A stretch of 64,000 bases of DNA from Cochleicola gelatinilyticus (GCF_001637325.1 NZ_LRXL01000026.1:868001-932000); one strand, 5' to 3'; positions 1 to 9,665 are shown, numbered from the stretch's first letter. Numbers and translations: made by a program. Notes: a model not told the origin generated them from the sequence alone.

Positions 1-892
1 AATGCTCAAAGCAAGTGCTGGAGGTGGAGGAAAAGGAATGCGTGCCGTTTGGAAAGAAGCAGATCTCCAAGATGCTTGGGAGTCTGCTCGACAAGAAAGT
101 AAAGCTGCATTCGGCAATGACGATATGTATATGGAAAAACTTATCGAAGAACCACGCCATATAGAAATTCAAATTGTTGGAGATAGCACAGGTAAAGCTT
201 GTCACTTAAGCGAACGAGATTGTTCTATTCAAAGAAGACATCAAAAGCTTACCGAAGAAACCCCAAGTCCGTTTATGACGAAAAAACTTCGAACCGATAT
301 GGGGAATGCAGCTGTAAAAGCAGCAGAATATATAAAATATGAAGGAGCGGGAACCGTTGAATTTTTAGTAGACAAACACCGTAACTTCTTCTTCATGGAA
401 ATGAATACACGTATTCAAGTAGAGCACCCAATTACCGAGCAGGTAATCGATTTCGACCTTATTCGTGAACAAATATTAGTCGCGGCAGGAATTCCTATTT
501 CTGGAAAAAACTACACACCAAAACTGCATTCTATCGAGTGTCGTATCAACGCAGAAGACCCATACAACAATTTTAGACCTTCACCAGGTAAGATTACAGT
601 ATTACATGCACCGGGAGGACATGGAGTTCGTTTAGATACACATGTGTATGCAGGGTATACTATTCCGCCGAATTACGATTCGATGATCGCTAAACTCATT
701 ACTACGGCACAAACTCGTGAGGAAGCCATCAATAAGATGAAACGAGCTTTAGATGAATTTGTAATAGAAGGTATAAAAACCACCATTCCGTTTCACCGTC
801 AGCTTATGGACGATCCCGCATATGTTGCTGGAAATTACACTACGGCATTTATGAACGATTTTGTTATGAACGAACCGGAAGAAGAGGAATAG
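1..892 (+). CDS. accC: Biotin carboxylase subunit of acetyl-CoA carboxylase (5' truncated by window edge)
   Basis: This is the ATP-dependent biotin carboxylase, which carboxylates biotin on the carrier protein in the first step of fatty-acid synthesis. Only the last 296 or so codons are present and the gene enters from outside the window, so the first ATG here is internal. The fragment opens in the ATP-grasp glycine-rich loop (ASAGGGGKGMR). It continues through ERDCSIQRRHQK and the metal/biotin region MEMNTRIQVEHPITEQ, then the C-terminal biotin carboxylase domain (SIECRINAEDP). The protein ends in an acidic tail. An accB-like gene would be expected just upstream but is not visible. A paralogous propionyl- or pyruvate-carboxylase subunit cannot be excluded, although the short ending without a biotinyl domain fits AccC. 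Confidence 0.92.
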   Translation, partial: MLKASAGGGGKGMRAVWKEADLQDAWESARQESKAAFGNDDMYMEKLIEEPRHIEIQIVGDSTGKACHLSERDCSIQRRHQKLTEETPSPFMTKKLRTDMGNAAVKAAEYIKYEGAGTVEFLVDKHRNFFFMEMNTRIQVEHPITEQVIDFDLIREQILVAAGIPISGKNYTPKLHSIECRINAEDPYNNFRPSPGKITVLHAPGGHGVRLDTHVYAGYTIPPNYDSMIAKLITTAQTREEAINKMKRALDEFVIEGIKTTIPFHRQLMDDPAYVAGNYTTAFMNDFVMNEPEEEE

Positions 893-918
893 GAACTCAC
901 AATAATCATATAATTAAG

Positions 919-963
919 CACCAAATTCAACAGCATATCGCTTGAGGATTTGGTGTTTTTTTT
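919..963 (+). terminator. Intrinsic terminator after accC
   Basis: The inverted repeat CACCAAAT (919-926) and ATTTGGTG (948-955) is followed at once by a run of eight T. It lies 27 bp after the accC stop and before the next plus-strand gene. Confidence 0.75.
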
Positions 964-981
964 GAAACACATTCTAATAAA

Positions 982-2121
982 ATGAATATTAAAAATGCAT
1001 CGTATTGGGAATATAAAACATGGTTCCACAACATCGATTTTGCGGTAATTGGAAGTGGTATCGTTGGTTTAAATTGTGCTTTAGCTCTTCGGAAAAAACA
1101 CCCCAGGAGTAAAATTGTTATTTTTGAACGAGGCATGCTCCCAAGCGGCGCAAGTACTAAAAATGCTGGATTTGCATGTTTTGGAAGCCTTTCAGAAATA
1201 CTTTCAGACCTTCAAAATCATTCCGAACAAGAAGTGATCGGTCTCGTTCAAGCAAGGATAAGAGGATTGGAATTACTTCGGAAAACTTTAGGGGACGTAA
1301 CATTAGATTTTCAATTGAATGGTGGCTTTGAGCTTTTTAGGAGTTCGGAAAATACCCTATTTGAAACTTGTTTAAATAAAAGAGCATATGTAAATAAGTT
1401 ATTACACCCCGTTTTTGAAGCCGATGTGTTTTCAGAAGAAACCAATACCTTTCAATTTAAAAACATTCAATCGACGATAATTCGTAATCGGTTTGAAGGG
1501 CAGATCGATACTGGAAAAATGGTATCTGGATTGCTTCAAAAAGCTTCAGAAGCACAAATACACATTCTTAACAATGCCGAAATTACCCAATTACATGATA
1601 GTGGAAGTAAAGTAAATTTTCAGTTAAACAATTCCGAAGAACTAACCGCGAAACAAGTGTGCATCGCAACTAACGGATTTGCAAAACAACTCTTACATGA
1701 AAATGTACAACCTGCCCGTGCTCAGGTGCTTATTACGAAACCCATAAAAAATTTGGCTATAAAAGGAACATTTCATTTAGAGGAGGGCTACTATTATTTT
1801 AGAAATATTGACGACCGTATTTTATTAGGTGGTGGTAGAAATCTCGATATAAAAGGTGAAGAAACCACCGTAATGAAAGTTACTAACCTAATTCAGAATA
1901 AGTTAGAGGAATTACTCCATACAACAATATTACCCGAAACTGCGTTTGAAATAGAACGTCGCTGGAGTGGTATTATGGGAGTAGGAAGTAAGAAGAAGCC
2001 TATAGTAAAACAGCTTTCAGAACATGTCTTTTGTGGGGTGCGATTAGGCGGCATGGGTGTGGCTATTGGGAGCACTATTGGTGCTGATCTTGCCAACCTA
2101 ATTCCCATAAATACTAATTAG
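982..2121 (+). CDS. FAD-dependent oxidoreductase of the DAO family
   Basis: A 379-residue flavoprotein resembling glycine oxidase and D-amino-acid dehydrogenase. The N-terminal Rossmann dinucleotide-binding motif VIGSGIVGL has glycines at 24, 26 and 29, and an acidic residue ends the second strand (IVIFERG). The DAO substrate domain follows, and the C-terminal FAD-contact segment reads GVRLGGMGVAIGS. There is no signal peptide, so it is cytosolic or peripheral. It probably oxidises an amine or amino acid with FAD, but the substrate cannot be read from the sequence. It starts 19 bp after the accC terminator and is followed 34 bp later by the transglycosylase gene on the same strand, so the two may be co-transcribed. 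Confidence 0.8.
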   Translation: MNIKNASYWEYKTWFHNIDFAVIGSGIVGLNCALALRKKHPRSKIVIFERGMLPSGASTKNAGFACFGSLSEILSDLQNHSEQEVIGLVQARIRGLELLRKTLGDVTLDFQLNGGFELFRSSENTLFETCLNKRAYVNKLLHPVFEADVFSEETNTFQFKNIQSTIIRNRFEGQIDTGKMVSGLLQKASEAQIHILNNAEITQLHDSGSKVNFQLNNSEELTAKQVCIATNGFAKQLLHENVQPARAQVLITKPIKNLAIKGTFHLEEGYYYFRNIDDRILLGGGRNLDIKGEETTVMKVTNLIQNKLEELLHTTILPETAFEIERRWSGIMGVGSKKKPIVKQLSEHVFCGVRLGGMGVAIGSTIGADLANLIPINTN

Positions 2122-2155
2122 AGACCCTTCTTATTTAAGAAATACAGCCATTGGT

Positions 2156-2857
2156 ATGTTTAAACGATTTTTTAAATTTTTTATTAGGGCATTATTGTGG
2201 TTTTTAGCCGTTAGTTTTTGTTGGGTGCTTTTATATAAATACGTGCCTGTACCCTACACGCCGCTTATGGTGATTCGTTATGTTGAATCGAATCAAAAAC
2301 TTACTATAAAACACGACTGGGTATCTATAGAAAATATCTCTAAATCTCTTCAACTCGCGGTGATTTGTGCCGAAGATCAGACGTTTTTGGCGCACAATGG
2401 GTTTAATTACAAGGCGATTGAAAAAGCATATAAAAATAATACTTCAGGAAATCGAATAAAAGGCGGCAGTACCATTTCACAACAAACTGCAAAGAATGTT
2501 TTTTTGTGGCCCGATCGCAGTTGGCTTCGTAAAGGATTAGAGGTGTGGTTTACATTCCTTATAGAGCAACTCTGGAGTAAAGAACGCATTCTGGAAGTGT
2601 ATTTAAACAGTATCGAGATGGGAAATGGCGTCTTTGGGGCTGAAGTTGCTGCTGCTTATTGGTTCAATAAAAAAGCAGCCAATCTAAGTCAAGATAACGC
2701 CGCAGCGATTGCGGCCATACTACCAAATCCCAGAAATTTTAGGGCTTCCCCTTCGTCTTCATATATTGAAATAAGAAAAGCATGGATTGTAAAACAGATG
2801 AGAAATTTTGGTACTTTTAATCTGCTCAATGCAGAGCGAAATAAATCGAATAAATGA
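2156..2857 (+). CDS. mtgA: Monofunctional biosynthetic peptidoglycan transglycosylase
   Basis: A 233-residue GT51 enzyme that polymerises lipid II into glycan strands at the outer face of the inner membrane. Residues 1-25 are a membrane anchor (FIRALLWFLAVSFCWVLL). The GT51 motifs are in order: AEDQTFLAHNGFN with the catalytic Glu, KGGSTISQQTAKNVFL, a lysine/arginine-rich stretch, and KERILEVYLNSIEMGNGVFG. There is no transpeptidase domain and the length is usual for MtgA. Its stop overlaps the next start by 4 bp (ATGA), so the two genes are translationally coupled. A second GT51 enzyme, PBP1c, is encoded near 52 kb. Confidence 0.9.
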   Translation: MFKRFFKFFIRALLWFLAVSFCWVLLYKYVPVPYTPLMVIRYVESNQKLTIKHDWVSIENISKSLQLAVICAEDQTFLAHNGFNYKAIEKAYKNNTSGNRIKGGSTISQQTAKNVFLWPDRSWLRKGLEVWFTFLIEQLWSKERILEVYLNSIEMGNGVFGAEVAAAYWFNKKAANLSQDNAAAIAAILPNPRNFRASPSSSYIEIRKAWIVKQMRNFGTFNLLNAERNKSNK

Positions 2858-3312
2858 CGGTAAAAGAAATAAAAGAAGCTTTATTAAAGGAGTGTAAAAA
2901 TGTCGTAGCCAAGCGATTCGATAAAATTAAACAGACGATTGAAGACATTATAGAATCTCTAGAAGATGAATCGAAGAGTAGTGCGGGCGATAAACATGAG
3001 ACAGGACGTGCGATGCTTCAGATAGATCGAGAAAATGCTGGGAAGCAATTAAGGGAAATAGAAACGCTTCAGAAATTATTGCCGAGAATAGATATTGACG
3101 TAACTTCCGATTATGGAAGGCTAGGAAGTCTGGTCTATACAAATCAAGGTACGTACTTTCTTAGTATTTCCATTGGGGCTGTTACTGTGAGTAAAACCGT
3201 TTATTATTGTGTAGCATTACATTCACCTATTGGCGATTTGCTTTCAGGAAAGAAGAAAGGAGATCTATTTTCTTTTAATGGAAAGGATTACAAGGTAACG
3301 AGTGTGAAATAA
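2854..3312 (+). CDS. GreA/GreB C-terminal-domain-like protein
   Basis: A 152-residue soluble protein. The first 80 residues are strongly helical and charged, with segments such as KQLREIETLQKLLPRI, and may form a coiled coil. The C-terminal half ends in SPIGDLLSGKKKGD followed by VTSVK, which closely resembles the FKBP-like C-terminal domain of the transcript-cleavage factors GreA/GreB (SPIG-AL-GK--GD). It is not full-length GreA: the N-terminal segment is shorter and lacks recognisable Gre tip acidic residues. Similar flavobacterial proteins are sometimes mislabelled as 3-oxoacyl-ACP synthase. It may act at the RNA polymerase secondary channel. Translation is coupled to mtgA by a 4-bp overlap. 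Confidence 0.6.
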   Translation: MTVKEIKEALLKECKNVVAKRFDKIKQTIEDIIESLEDESKSSAGDKHETGRAMLQIDRENAGKQLREIETLQKLLPRIDIDVTSDYGRLGSLVYTNQGTYFLSISIGAVTVSKTVYYCVALHSPIGDLLSGKKKGDLFSFNGKDYKVTSVK

Positions 3313-3313
3313 G

Positions 3314-3843
3314 TTATTGGGTAACATCTTCTAAAAGGAATGCTTCAACCTCAGTACCATCATCGCTGTGCAACACGCTCACATCCCCAGTTGTTTCAAG
3401 AATAACGGCTTTTACTTGTTCCAGTTTTAAGACATTGGCTTCTCTTAATTTTCCCCGTAATTCATCTTTCGTCACTTTACACTTTTCGATATTTTCTTCT
3501 AGCATTTTACCATTCAGCATTAATAGCATAGGGGAGTTGTCTAATGTTTGTTGTACCGCATCGCTTTTAAACTGGATGATCGAAATAAGATAATTCATTA
3601 AATATAGCAGCCCAATAATAAGTGCACCCATTACTAATTTCGGACTTCCAGTTCCAATACTCATTGCAAATAAATTACAATGGCAATGGTGTTTATAAAA
3701 TCGAAACCAGTCATTTTACTAAAACTTTTTAAACCAAAAATTCGGGTATAAAAAATAATTGCAGCATAAATTATTAGGGTTCCCAATAGTACACTCCAAA
3801 AAGTGTCGATGGTTAGATCTTTGGTAAAGTACTCCCAGTTCAT
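3314..3843 (-). pseudogene. DUF421 (YetF/YcaP-like) membrane protein gene, split by a frameshift
   Basis: Two abutting reading frames together make one DUF421 protein. The upstream part (3661-3843) encodes an N-terminal membrane segment and the family-typical RIFGLKSFSKMTGFDF, then runs into a premature stop after TIAIVIYLQ. The downstream part (3314-3664) carries membrane segment LVMGALIIGLLYLMNYLI and the soluble C-terminal domain (NSPMLLMLNGKML). Restoring one C on the plus strand beside position 3678 would give TIAIGNLFAMSIGTGSPKL and an uninterrupted protein of about 176 residues, normal for the family. This is therefore either a real one-base deletion or a sequencing error. The gene converges on the Gre-like gene with one base between the stops. 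Confidence 0.75.
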
Positions 3844-3986
3844 AGCGTTTTTTTTGTTAGCTACCTAAGATACTTTAATTAGTTCCTTGAGTACGTTAAT
3901 CTTTTCTGAAATAATGCGTTAAGAAGTGACAATTTTTTTCTGTTGAAAACTTTGGAAGCTATCTTTAAAAAGAAAAACAAGGAACA

Positions 3987-4985
3987 ATGAATAAAACAAT
4001 CATTTTAAAAAGCAGACCAAAAGGAATACCAACTCTAGATAACTTTGATTTTAAAGAGGAGGAAAAACCCGACCCTAACGAAGGTGAAGTACTTTTAAAA
4101 ACCAAGTACGTTTCGGTGGATCCATATTTACGTGGAAGAATGCGTGATGAAGAATCGTACATAGAACCATTTGAGATTGATAAACCTATACAAAGTGGTA
4201 TTGTAGCCGAAGTTGTAGAAAGCAAAAACGACTCTTTTAAAAAGGGAGATTATGTAAGCGGAATGTTAGAATGGAAAGAGTTTCAAACTTCTAATGGAAA
4301 ACAACTTCAGAAAGTAGATGAAACAAAAGCTCCATTAAGTGCATATCAAGGTGTTTTAGGTCTTACTGGACTTACAGCTTATCTTGGGTTATTAAATATC
4401 GGAGAGCCGAAAGAGGGCGAAACTGTATTAGTCTCGGGAGCATCGGGAGCGGTAGGAAGTATTGTTGGACAGATAGCAAAGATTAAAGGTTGCAAAGCTG
4501 TAGGAATAGCAGGGAGTGATGAAAAACTAACTACGATGAAAGAGAAGTTTGGTTTCGATGAGGGGATTAACTACAAAACTACCTCAGATATGAAACAAGC
4601 TATTAAAGAAGCATGTCCAAATGGAGTAGATGTATATTTTGATAATGTTGGGGGAGAAATTCTAGATGCTACTTTAGCGAATATTAATAGACACGGACGA
4701 GTTATAAACTGTGGAGCTATTTCTCTTTACAATAAAAAAGAACAGCCTACTGGACCACGATTAGAAACCACAATTGTAAAAAAGAGTATAAAAATGCAGG
4801 GATTTATTGTGCGTGATTTTGGCGAAAAATTTGAAGAAGCCATTGCACAATTAGGTAAATGGTTAGAAGAGGATAAGTTAACATATTCAGAAACCATAGT
4901 AGAAGGATTCGATAATATACCGAAAGCATTTATTGACTTATTCGAAGGAAAAAATGAAGGGAAGATGATTGTGAAAGTTTCTTAA
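3987..4985 (+). CDS. NADP-dependent medium-chain oxidoreductase (2-alkenal/prostaglandin reductase-like)
   Basis: A 332-residue zinc-independent medium-chain reductase of the CurA / leukotriene B4 dehydrogenase group. Enzymes of this group reduce alpha,beta-unsaturated aldehydes and ketones with NADPH. The N-terminal GroES-like domain has the family signature YVSVDPYLRGRM. The nucleotide fold carries SGASGAVGSIVGQIAK near residues 149-164, and later VYFDNVGGEILD and VINCGAISLYN. No structural or catalytic zinc cysteines are seen. A cytosolic detoxification role is inferred from the family. The gene has its own upstream region of 143 bp and ends at a strong bidirectional terminator. Confidence 0.85.
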   Translation: MNKTIILKSRPKGIPTLDNFDFKEEEKPDPNEGEVLLKTKYVSVDPYLRGRMRDEESYIEPFEIDKPIQSGIVAEVVESKNDSFKKGDYVSGMLEWKEFQTSNGKQLQKVDETKAPLSAYQGVLGLTGLTAYLGLLNIGEPKEGETVLVSGASGAVGSIVGQIAKIKGCKAVGIAGSDEKLTTMKEKFGFDEGINYKTTSDMKQAIKEACPNGVDVYFDNVGGEILDATLANINRHGRVINCGAISLYNKKEQPTGPRLETTIVKKSIKMQGFIVRDFGEKFEEAIAQLGKWLEEDKLTYSETIVEGFDNIPKAFIDLFEGKNEGKMIVKVS

Positions 4986-5003
4986 TAAGTAAGTATAAAA
5001 TGT

Positions 5004-5043
5004 AAAAAGTCCGGTTGAGAAAAGTATCTCAACCGGACTTTTT
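5004..5043. terminator. Bidirectional intrinsic terminator between convergent genes
   Basis: A near-perfect 17-bp stem (AAAAAGTCCGGTTGAGA, 5004-5020, against TCTCAACCGGACTTTTT, 5027-5043) encloses a 6-nt loop. A-runs and T-runs on both sides let it serve the reductase gene on the plus strand and the SDR gene on the minus strand. Confidence 0.92.
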
Positions 5044-5062
5044 CATTATTATAGGTTTTAGT

Positions 5063-5809
5063 TTAACGTTGTTGTTGTGTGGGCATCACAAACACATCAT
5101 TTATATTAGAGCGTTTTGGTTGTGATAGTGCGTAAAAGATAGCATCGGCGATGTCTTCTGCCTCCAGTGGATTCATATCATCCATCATCGATTTCATGTC
5201 TTTAAGAACTTCTTTATCGGTAATCGTTTCAGTTAATTCTGTAGATACTGCACCCGGTTCGATAGACGTAACATTAATACCGTAGGTAGGTGCAAGTTCT
5301 TGTCGCAATCCTTCAGAAAGCATTTTAACGGCACTCTTTGTAGCACAATATACTGCACCTCCAGGAAAATAATTATGAGCAGCACTCGAAGAAACATTAA
5401 TTATGTGTCCACCCTTTTGTTCTATCATAGTTGGTACAACTGCAGCGATTCCATTTAAAACCCCTTTAATATTCACATCTACCATGGTATCCCATTCGTC
5501 TGTATGCATATTTTTAATGTAAGAAAGTGGCATTAATCCAGCATTATTTACTAAGACATCAATACTTCCAAATTCTTTTTTTGTTTCAGAAACTAAATGA
5601 CTATAGTTGTTTTTATTGGTAACATCACCAACAACTACTAATGCTTTCCCTCCGTTTTTTTCTATCTTTTTCTGAAGGGATTTTAACCGGTCTTCACGTC
5701 GTGCGGTGAGCACCACATTCGCTCCTTCTTTAGACAATTTTAATGCAGTCGCTTCTCCAATTCCACTAGAAGCTCCTGTGATAATGACTGTTTTATTTTT
5801 TAAATCCAT
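5063..5809 (-). CDS. Classical short-chain dehydrogenase/reductase
   Basis: A 248-residue NAD(P)-dependent SDR. The cofactor motif TGASSGIG is at residues 11-18, and a basic pair (ARRE) near residue 37 favours NADPH. NNAG follows, then the catalytic Ser in [10 protein letters not shown] and the catalytic YCATK. Length and layout are those of the YdfG/clavaldehyde-dehydrogenase-like SDRs that oxidise hydroxy acids or reduce small carbonyls. The substrate cannot be assigned. It is a single gene that converges on the neighbouring reductase at a shared terminator. Confidence 0.85.
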   Translation of the reverse strand: MDLKNKTVIITGASSGIGEATALKLSKEGANVVLTARREDRLKSLQKKIEKNGGKALVVVGDVTNKNNYSHLVSETKKEFGSIDVLVNNAGLMPLSYIKNMHTDEWDTMVDVNIKGVLNGIAAVVPTMIEQKGGHIINVSSSAAHNYFPGGAVYCATKSAVKMLSEGLRQELAPTYGINVTSIEPGAVSTELTETITDKEVLKDMKSMMDDMNPLEAEDIADAIFYALSQPKRSNINDVFVMPTQQQR

Positions 5810-6003
5810 AGTTATTTAATTTTGTACATGGAAGATACCCAATAATTTACGAACATCCTTTTTATATAAAACTGTTTAATACAGATTTAACGAAATGTCT
5901 TATCATGAGTTAAGAATAAGAGGTGTTTTTAATTAAAATGAAGTAGGAGTCGGTTTATGAATATTTCATAATAAAGCAATACACGGCAAATAAAAGAAGT
6001 CGT

Positions 6004-6951
6004 TTATTTGTTGAGGATAAGATATGGTTTATTTCCTTCAGGAATTATTTCTGAATGTAGAAAGAACAGATCTTTATTTTTCCATTCCGCCTGTATAAGA
6101 TAATAATATCCTTTAAAATAAGATTTTTTTACCGTCACTTGAAGCTTTGTTTCGGTATCTGAAACAGTGAGTTGATGTGGTAGTAAAATAAGTTCTTCGG
6201 AAGAACTTTCAGAAAAAAAAGCTGTTTTAGGCAGCACATTTACTTCTCCAAAAAATCCTGCACGATACACAGTAGAAAGATCTTTGTAGATTTCTTCTGG
6301 AGTTCCACAGGCATCTATCTCGCCATCTTTTAAAAGTATTAATTTATCTGAAAAGGAAAGTGCTTCTTCACTATCGTGCGTGGCTGTTATACAAGCAATG
6401 TTATTTTTCTTTAAATATAAAAATAAAGTTCTTTGTAAGTGATTTTTCTGAAACGTATCGATACTACTAAAGGGTTCATCTAATAACAATAGTTCTGGAG
6501 CCTTGGCTAACGCTTTTGCCAAGGCTACCCGTTGTTTCTGCCCACCGCTAAGAAATTTTACTTTGGTGTTTTTAAAGTCGCTTAACGCAACTACATTTAG
6601 TAATTCCGAAACTCGATCAGCATCCTTTTTGGAATTTTGTCTAGAGAGATTTTCAGCAATATTTTCTGCTAACGTGGTAAAGGGCATAAGTTCATATTCT
6701 TGCGCAACAAGTTTTATAAAAGATTCTCCAGGAATTAGATTATGCGAAGGGCCAAGCAACGGTTTTTTATCCCATGAAATTGTACCTTCCGTAAGTTGAA
6801 GTGTTCCATAGATAAGATGCAGCAATGTTGATTTTCCACAGCCGCTTTCTCCTAATACAGAGAGATGTTCCCCCTTGTTAAGTTGAAAAGAAACCTTTTT
6901 AAGTACCTGTTTTTCTGAATATGAAAAAGAGTCTATAGTTACCGCTAGCAC
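6004..6951 (-). CDS. ABC transporter ATP-binding protein (PotA/FbpC-like), orphan
   Basis: A 315-residue nucleotide-binding subunit. Walker A is GESGCGKST, the signature is LSGGQKQR, Walker B is LLLLDEP, and the H-loop is in ATHDSEEAL. Residues 240-315 form a TOBE-like C-terminal extension (VNVLPKTAFF, then ILLPHQLTV), as in ATPases of iron(III), polyamine and molybdate importers. No permease or binding protein is encoded nearby, so the partner and substrate are unknown. The start codon is GTG, only 3 bp after the stop of the S9 peptidase gene, so the two are presumably co-transcribed. The GTG is preferred because Walker A begins by residue 36 and no upstream ATG is available. Confidence 0.82.
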   Translation of the reverse strand: MLAVTIDSFSYSEKQVLKKVSFQLNKGEHLSVLGESGCGKSTLLHLIYGTLQLTEGTISWDKKPLLGPSHNLIPGESFIKLVAQEYELMPFTTLAENIAENLSRQNSKKDADRVSELLNVVALSDFKNTKVKFLSGGQKQRVALAKALAKAPELLLLDEPFSSIDTFQKNHLQRTLFLYLKKNNIACITATHDSEEALSFSDKLILLKDGEIDACGTPEEIYKDLSTVYRAGFFGEVNVLPKTAFFSESSSEELILLPHQLTVSDTETKLQVTVKKSYFKGYYYLIQAEWKNKDLFFLHSEIIPEGNKPYLILNK

Positions 6952-6954
6952 AAA

Positions 6955-9117
6955 TTATTGTTTCACTTTCTCATTCACCTTTTGCGGCAATACCTCGTAG
7001 CCCATGTTATAGAGCGTAAAGCCAAAAATATCTGCATATTGTTCGATCGTTTTGCTTACAGGAGTTCCGGCACCATGTCCGGCGTCGGTTTCAATACGAA
7101 TAAGAACAGGATTATTCCCAGCTTGTTTTTCTTGTAACTCTGCTGCAAATTTAAAACTATGTGCAGGAACCACACGGTCGTCATGATCTCCAGTAGTAAC
7201 TAATGTTGCTGGATATTCGGTTCCAGCTTTTACATTATGTACAGGAGAATAGGCCCTTAAATAATCGAACATTTCTTGGCTGTCTTCGGCGGTTCCATAA
7301 TCGTACGCCCATCCAGCACCTGCAGTAAAAGTATGGTATCTTAGCATGTCGAGAACCCCAACAGCAGGTAAGGCAACTTTTATTAGATCGGGACGCTGTG
7401 TCATAGTTGCGCCCACTAATAGACCCCCATTAGAGCCACCTCGAATCGCTAAATAATCTTTCGAGGTATAGTTACTATCAATTAAATATTCGGCAGCAGC
7501 AATAAAATCATCGAACACATTTTGCTTCTGCATTTTGGTACCGGCATTATGCCACTTCTTTCCATATTCTCCACCACCGCGTAAATTTGGTACTGCATAG
7601 ATACCACCTTGTTCCATCCAAACAGCATTCGTAATACTAAAACTTGGTGTTAAACTAATATTAAAACCTCCATAACCGTATAATATAGTTGGGTTTTTTC
7701 CGTCGAGTTTAAGGCCTTTTTTATGGGTGATAATCATAGGTACTTTTGTTCCATCTTTGGAAGTATAAAACACCTGCTTGCTTTCATAATTTTCGGGATT
7801 AAAATCAATCTCGGGCTTTCGATATAATTCGGAAGTACCTTCAGTTATATTAAATTTATAAATACTACTAGGAGTCACATAGTTAGTGAAGCTGTAGTAC
7901 AACTCAGCATCTTCTTTTTTAGCTCCAAAACCTCCCGCAGATCCTACACCTGGAAGATTAATATCACGAATTAACTTTCCGTCGAAATCATATTGCATAA
8001 TTTTAGAAACGGCATCGACCATGTAATTTGCAAACAGATATCCTCCACCAGTACTTGCATTTAAAACATTTTCAGTTTCAGGAAGTATTGTTTTCCAATT
8101 GCTTGGAATAGGATTATCAGCATCGACCGAAACCACTTTTTTGTTGGGAGCATCAAGATTGGTCACTAAGTATAACTTACTGTCTTGGTTGTACATTAAG
8201 TAGGTGTCGCTGTCGGTATGATCTACTACCGTAATAAAATCACTATTAGGCTTGGTTAAATCTTTAATAAATAGCTTATTTCCAGATGTTGAGGTACTGG
8301 CAGTTACTTGTAAATACCGGTTGTCTTCAGAAACGCGTCCACTCACATATCGATGTTTTTCAGCAGGAACGCCTCCAAATATTAATTGATCGTCTTTCTG
8401 AGGTGTACCTAATTTATGATAGAAAAGTTTGTGCTGATCGGTTTTTGCAGAAAGCTGACTTCCTTTTGGTTTGTCGTAGCTTGAGTAATAAAATCCGTCG
8501 TTTGCTTTCCAAGAAAGGCCACTAAATTTCACATCGATGATTGTGTCTTCTACAATTTCTTTGTTTTCAGTTTTCATGACCAGTACTTTACGCCAATCGC
8601 TACCTCCTTCAGAAATGCTATATGCTGCCATTTTTCCATCTTCAGAAAAACTTAATCCTCCCAATGAAATTGTGCCATCTTCTTTAAAAGTATTCGGATC
8701 TAAAAACACTTCAGCAGTATCTGGATCTTCTCCAGTTTTATAGCGATAAATAACATACTGGTTTTGTAAACCGTCATTTTTATAAAAATAGGTGTAATCT
8801 CCTTCTTTAAATGGTGAACCTACTTTTTCATAATTCCATAAATCGGAAAGGCGCTCTTTTAATTCAGCCCTAAAAGGAATGTTATCCAGATAATCGAAAG
8901 TAGTTTCGTTTTGAGCCTTTACCCAATTCCCTGTTTCTTCACTCATGTCATCTTCTAACCAACGATATGGATCTTTAACCTCGGTTCCGAAATAGGTATT
9001 TACAGTATCAACTTTTTTAGTTTTGTGGTAGCTCACAGTAATAGCTTCTTTTTTAGGTTCTTCTTTGCATCCCGTAATTAGAAGTGCAGAGACTGCAATT
9101 AGGAGTATATTTTTCAT
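6955..9117 (-). CDS. Prolyl oligopeptidase family (S9A) serine peptidase, lipoprotein
   Basis: A 720-residue peptidase that cleaves after proline in short peptides. The N-terminus is a lipoprotein signal (LLITGCKEE, lipid-modified Cys near residue 17), placing it in the periplasm or on a membrane. The seven-bladed propeller spans roughly residues 80-440 and the alpha/beta-hydrolase domain follows. The catalytic triad can be placed: Ser562 in RGGSNGG, Asp at 646-647 in GDHDDRV, and His681 in DAGHGAG. Length is normal for the family. It is the first gene of a two-gene unit with the orphan ABC ATPase. Its likely role is scavenging of peptides. Confidence 0.93.
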   Translation of the reverse strand: MKNILLIAVSALLITGCKEEPKKEAITVSYHKTKKVDTVNTYFGTEVKDPYRWLEDDMSEETGNWVKAQNETTFDYLDNIPFRAELKERLSDLWNYEKVGSPFKEGDYTYFYKNDGLQNQYVIYRYKTGEDPDTAEVFLDPNTFKEDGTISLGGLSFSEDGKMAAYSISEGGSDWRKVLVMKTENKEIVEDTIIDVKFSGLSWKANDGFYYSSYDKPKGSQLSAKTDQHKLFYHKLGTPQKDDQLIFGGVPAEKHRYVSGRVSEDNRYLQVTASTSTSGNKLFIKDLTKPNSDFITVVDHTDSDTYLMYNQDSKLYLVTNLDAPNKKVVSVDADNPIPSNWKTILPETENVLNASTGGGYLFANYMVDAVSKIMQYDFDGKLIRDINLPGVGSAGGFGAKKEDAELYYSFTNYVTPSSIYKFNITEGTSELYRKPEIDFNPENYESKQVFYTSKDGTKVPMIITHKKGLKLDGKNPTILYGYGGFNISLTPSFSITNAVWMEQGGIYAVPNLRGGGEYGKKWHNAGTKMQKQNVFDDFIAAAEYLIDSNYTSKDYLAIRGGSNGGLLVGATMTQRPDLIKVALPAVGVLDMLRYHTFTAGAGWAYDYGTAEDSQEMFDYLRAYSPVHNVKAGTEYPATLVTTGDHDDRVVPAHSFKFAAELQEKQAGNNPVLIRIETDAGHGAGTPVSKTIEQYADIFGFTLYNMGYEVLPQKVNEKVKQ

Positions 9118-9207
9118 ACGACTTGATGTTAATCTGGTCGTAAATGTACTAAAAAAAGAAGCATTTTAACAGTTTAAGAAATTTTGAAAAATCAGGTGAG
9201 TGACATG

Positions 9208-9582
9208 TTAAATGAACAAGGGGCGGTAAATTCTCCAGTGTTTATAAATTAGCACAACATTAATAATGGCTATTAATAACGCACCAGCAATATCTGAGAG
9301 GTCCAAAAACAAATGAAAAAGAAGAATGTTTATTGAAATTGGAACGAGCAAAAGCAAGGCAAATGGCACCCATTTATTAAAAATAAGTAAGAGACCGATA
9401 ACTACCTCGAGAGCACCTACAATTGGAAGAATGTATCCCGTGGCAACTAATGATGACATAAATTGCGAAGCATCTGCAGGCAGCTCGGGCATTGGCATAA
9501 AGTGAATAAATTTGTTAAGACCAAAAACGAGCAGTCCTAATCCAAGAAGATAGCGAAGAATTTTAGTGAATGTTGAATTCAT
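9208..9582 (-). CDS. DoxX-like small membrane protein, copy 1
   Basis: A 124-residue DoxX/DoxD-type protein with four predicted membrane segments (YLLGLGLLVFGLNKF, ILPIVGALEVVIGLLLIF, WVPFALLLLVPISINILLF, ALLIAIINVVLIYKHW). The start chosen is the ATG at 9582, which aligns with the neighbouring paralogue. A longer frame reaching 9702 would run back through the intervening terminator and overlap the next gene. The protein is strikingly similar to the adjacent gene at 9686-10084, notably in GLNKF-FMP, WVPFAL-LVPISIN and LIYK-W. The physiological role is unknown; in other bacteria DoxX relatives are linked to redox or membrane homeostasis. Confidence 0.78.
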   Translation of the reverse strand: MNSTFTKILRYLLGLGLLVFGLNKFIHFMPMPELPADASQFMSSLVATGYILPIVGALEVVIGLLLIFNKWVPFALLLLVPISINILLFHLFLDLSDIAGALLIAIINVVLIYKHWRIYRPLFI

Positions 9583-9620
9583 AAGGAAGGGTTGTTTAGT
9601 TATGCTATTAAAGATAGGTA

Positions 9621-9665
9621 AAAAAACAAAAACCCACCTGTATCTATTGAGCAGGTGGGTTTTAC
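9621..9665 (-). terminator. Intrinsic terminator between the two DoxX-like genes
   Basis: A 12-bp stem (AAAACCCACCTG, 9629-9640, and CAGGTGGGTTTT, 9652-9663) is followed in the minus direction by a T-rich tract (complement of 9621-9630). It terminates transcription of the upstream DoxX gene, so the pair are separate units. Confidence 0.85.
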
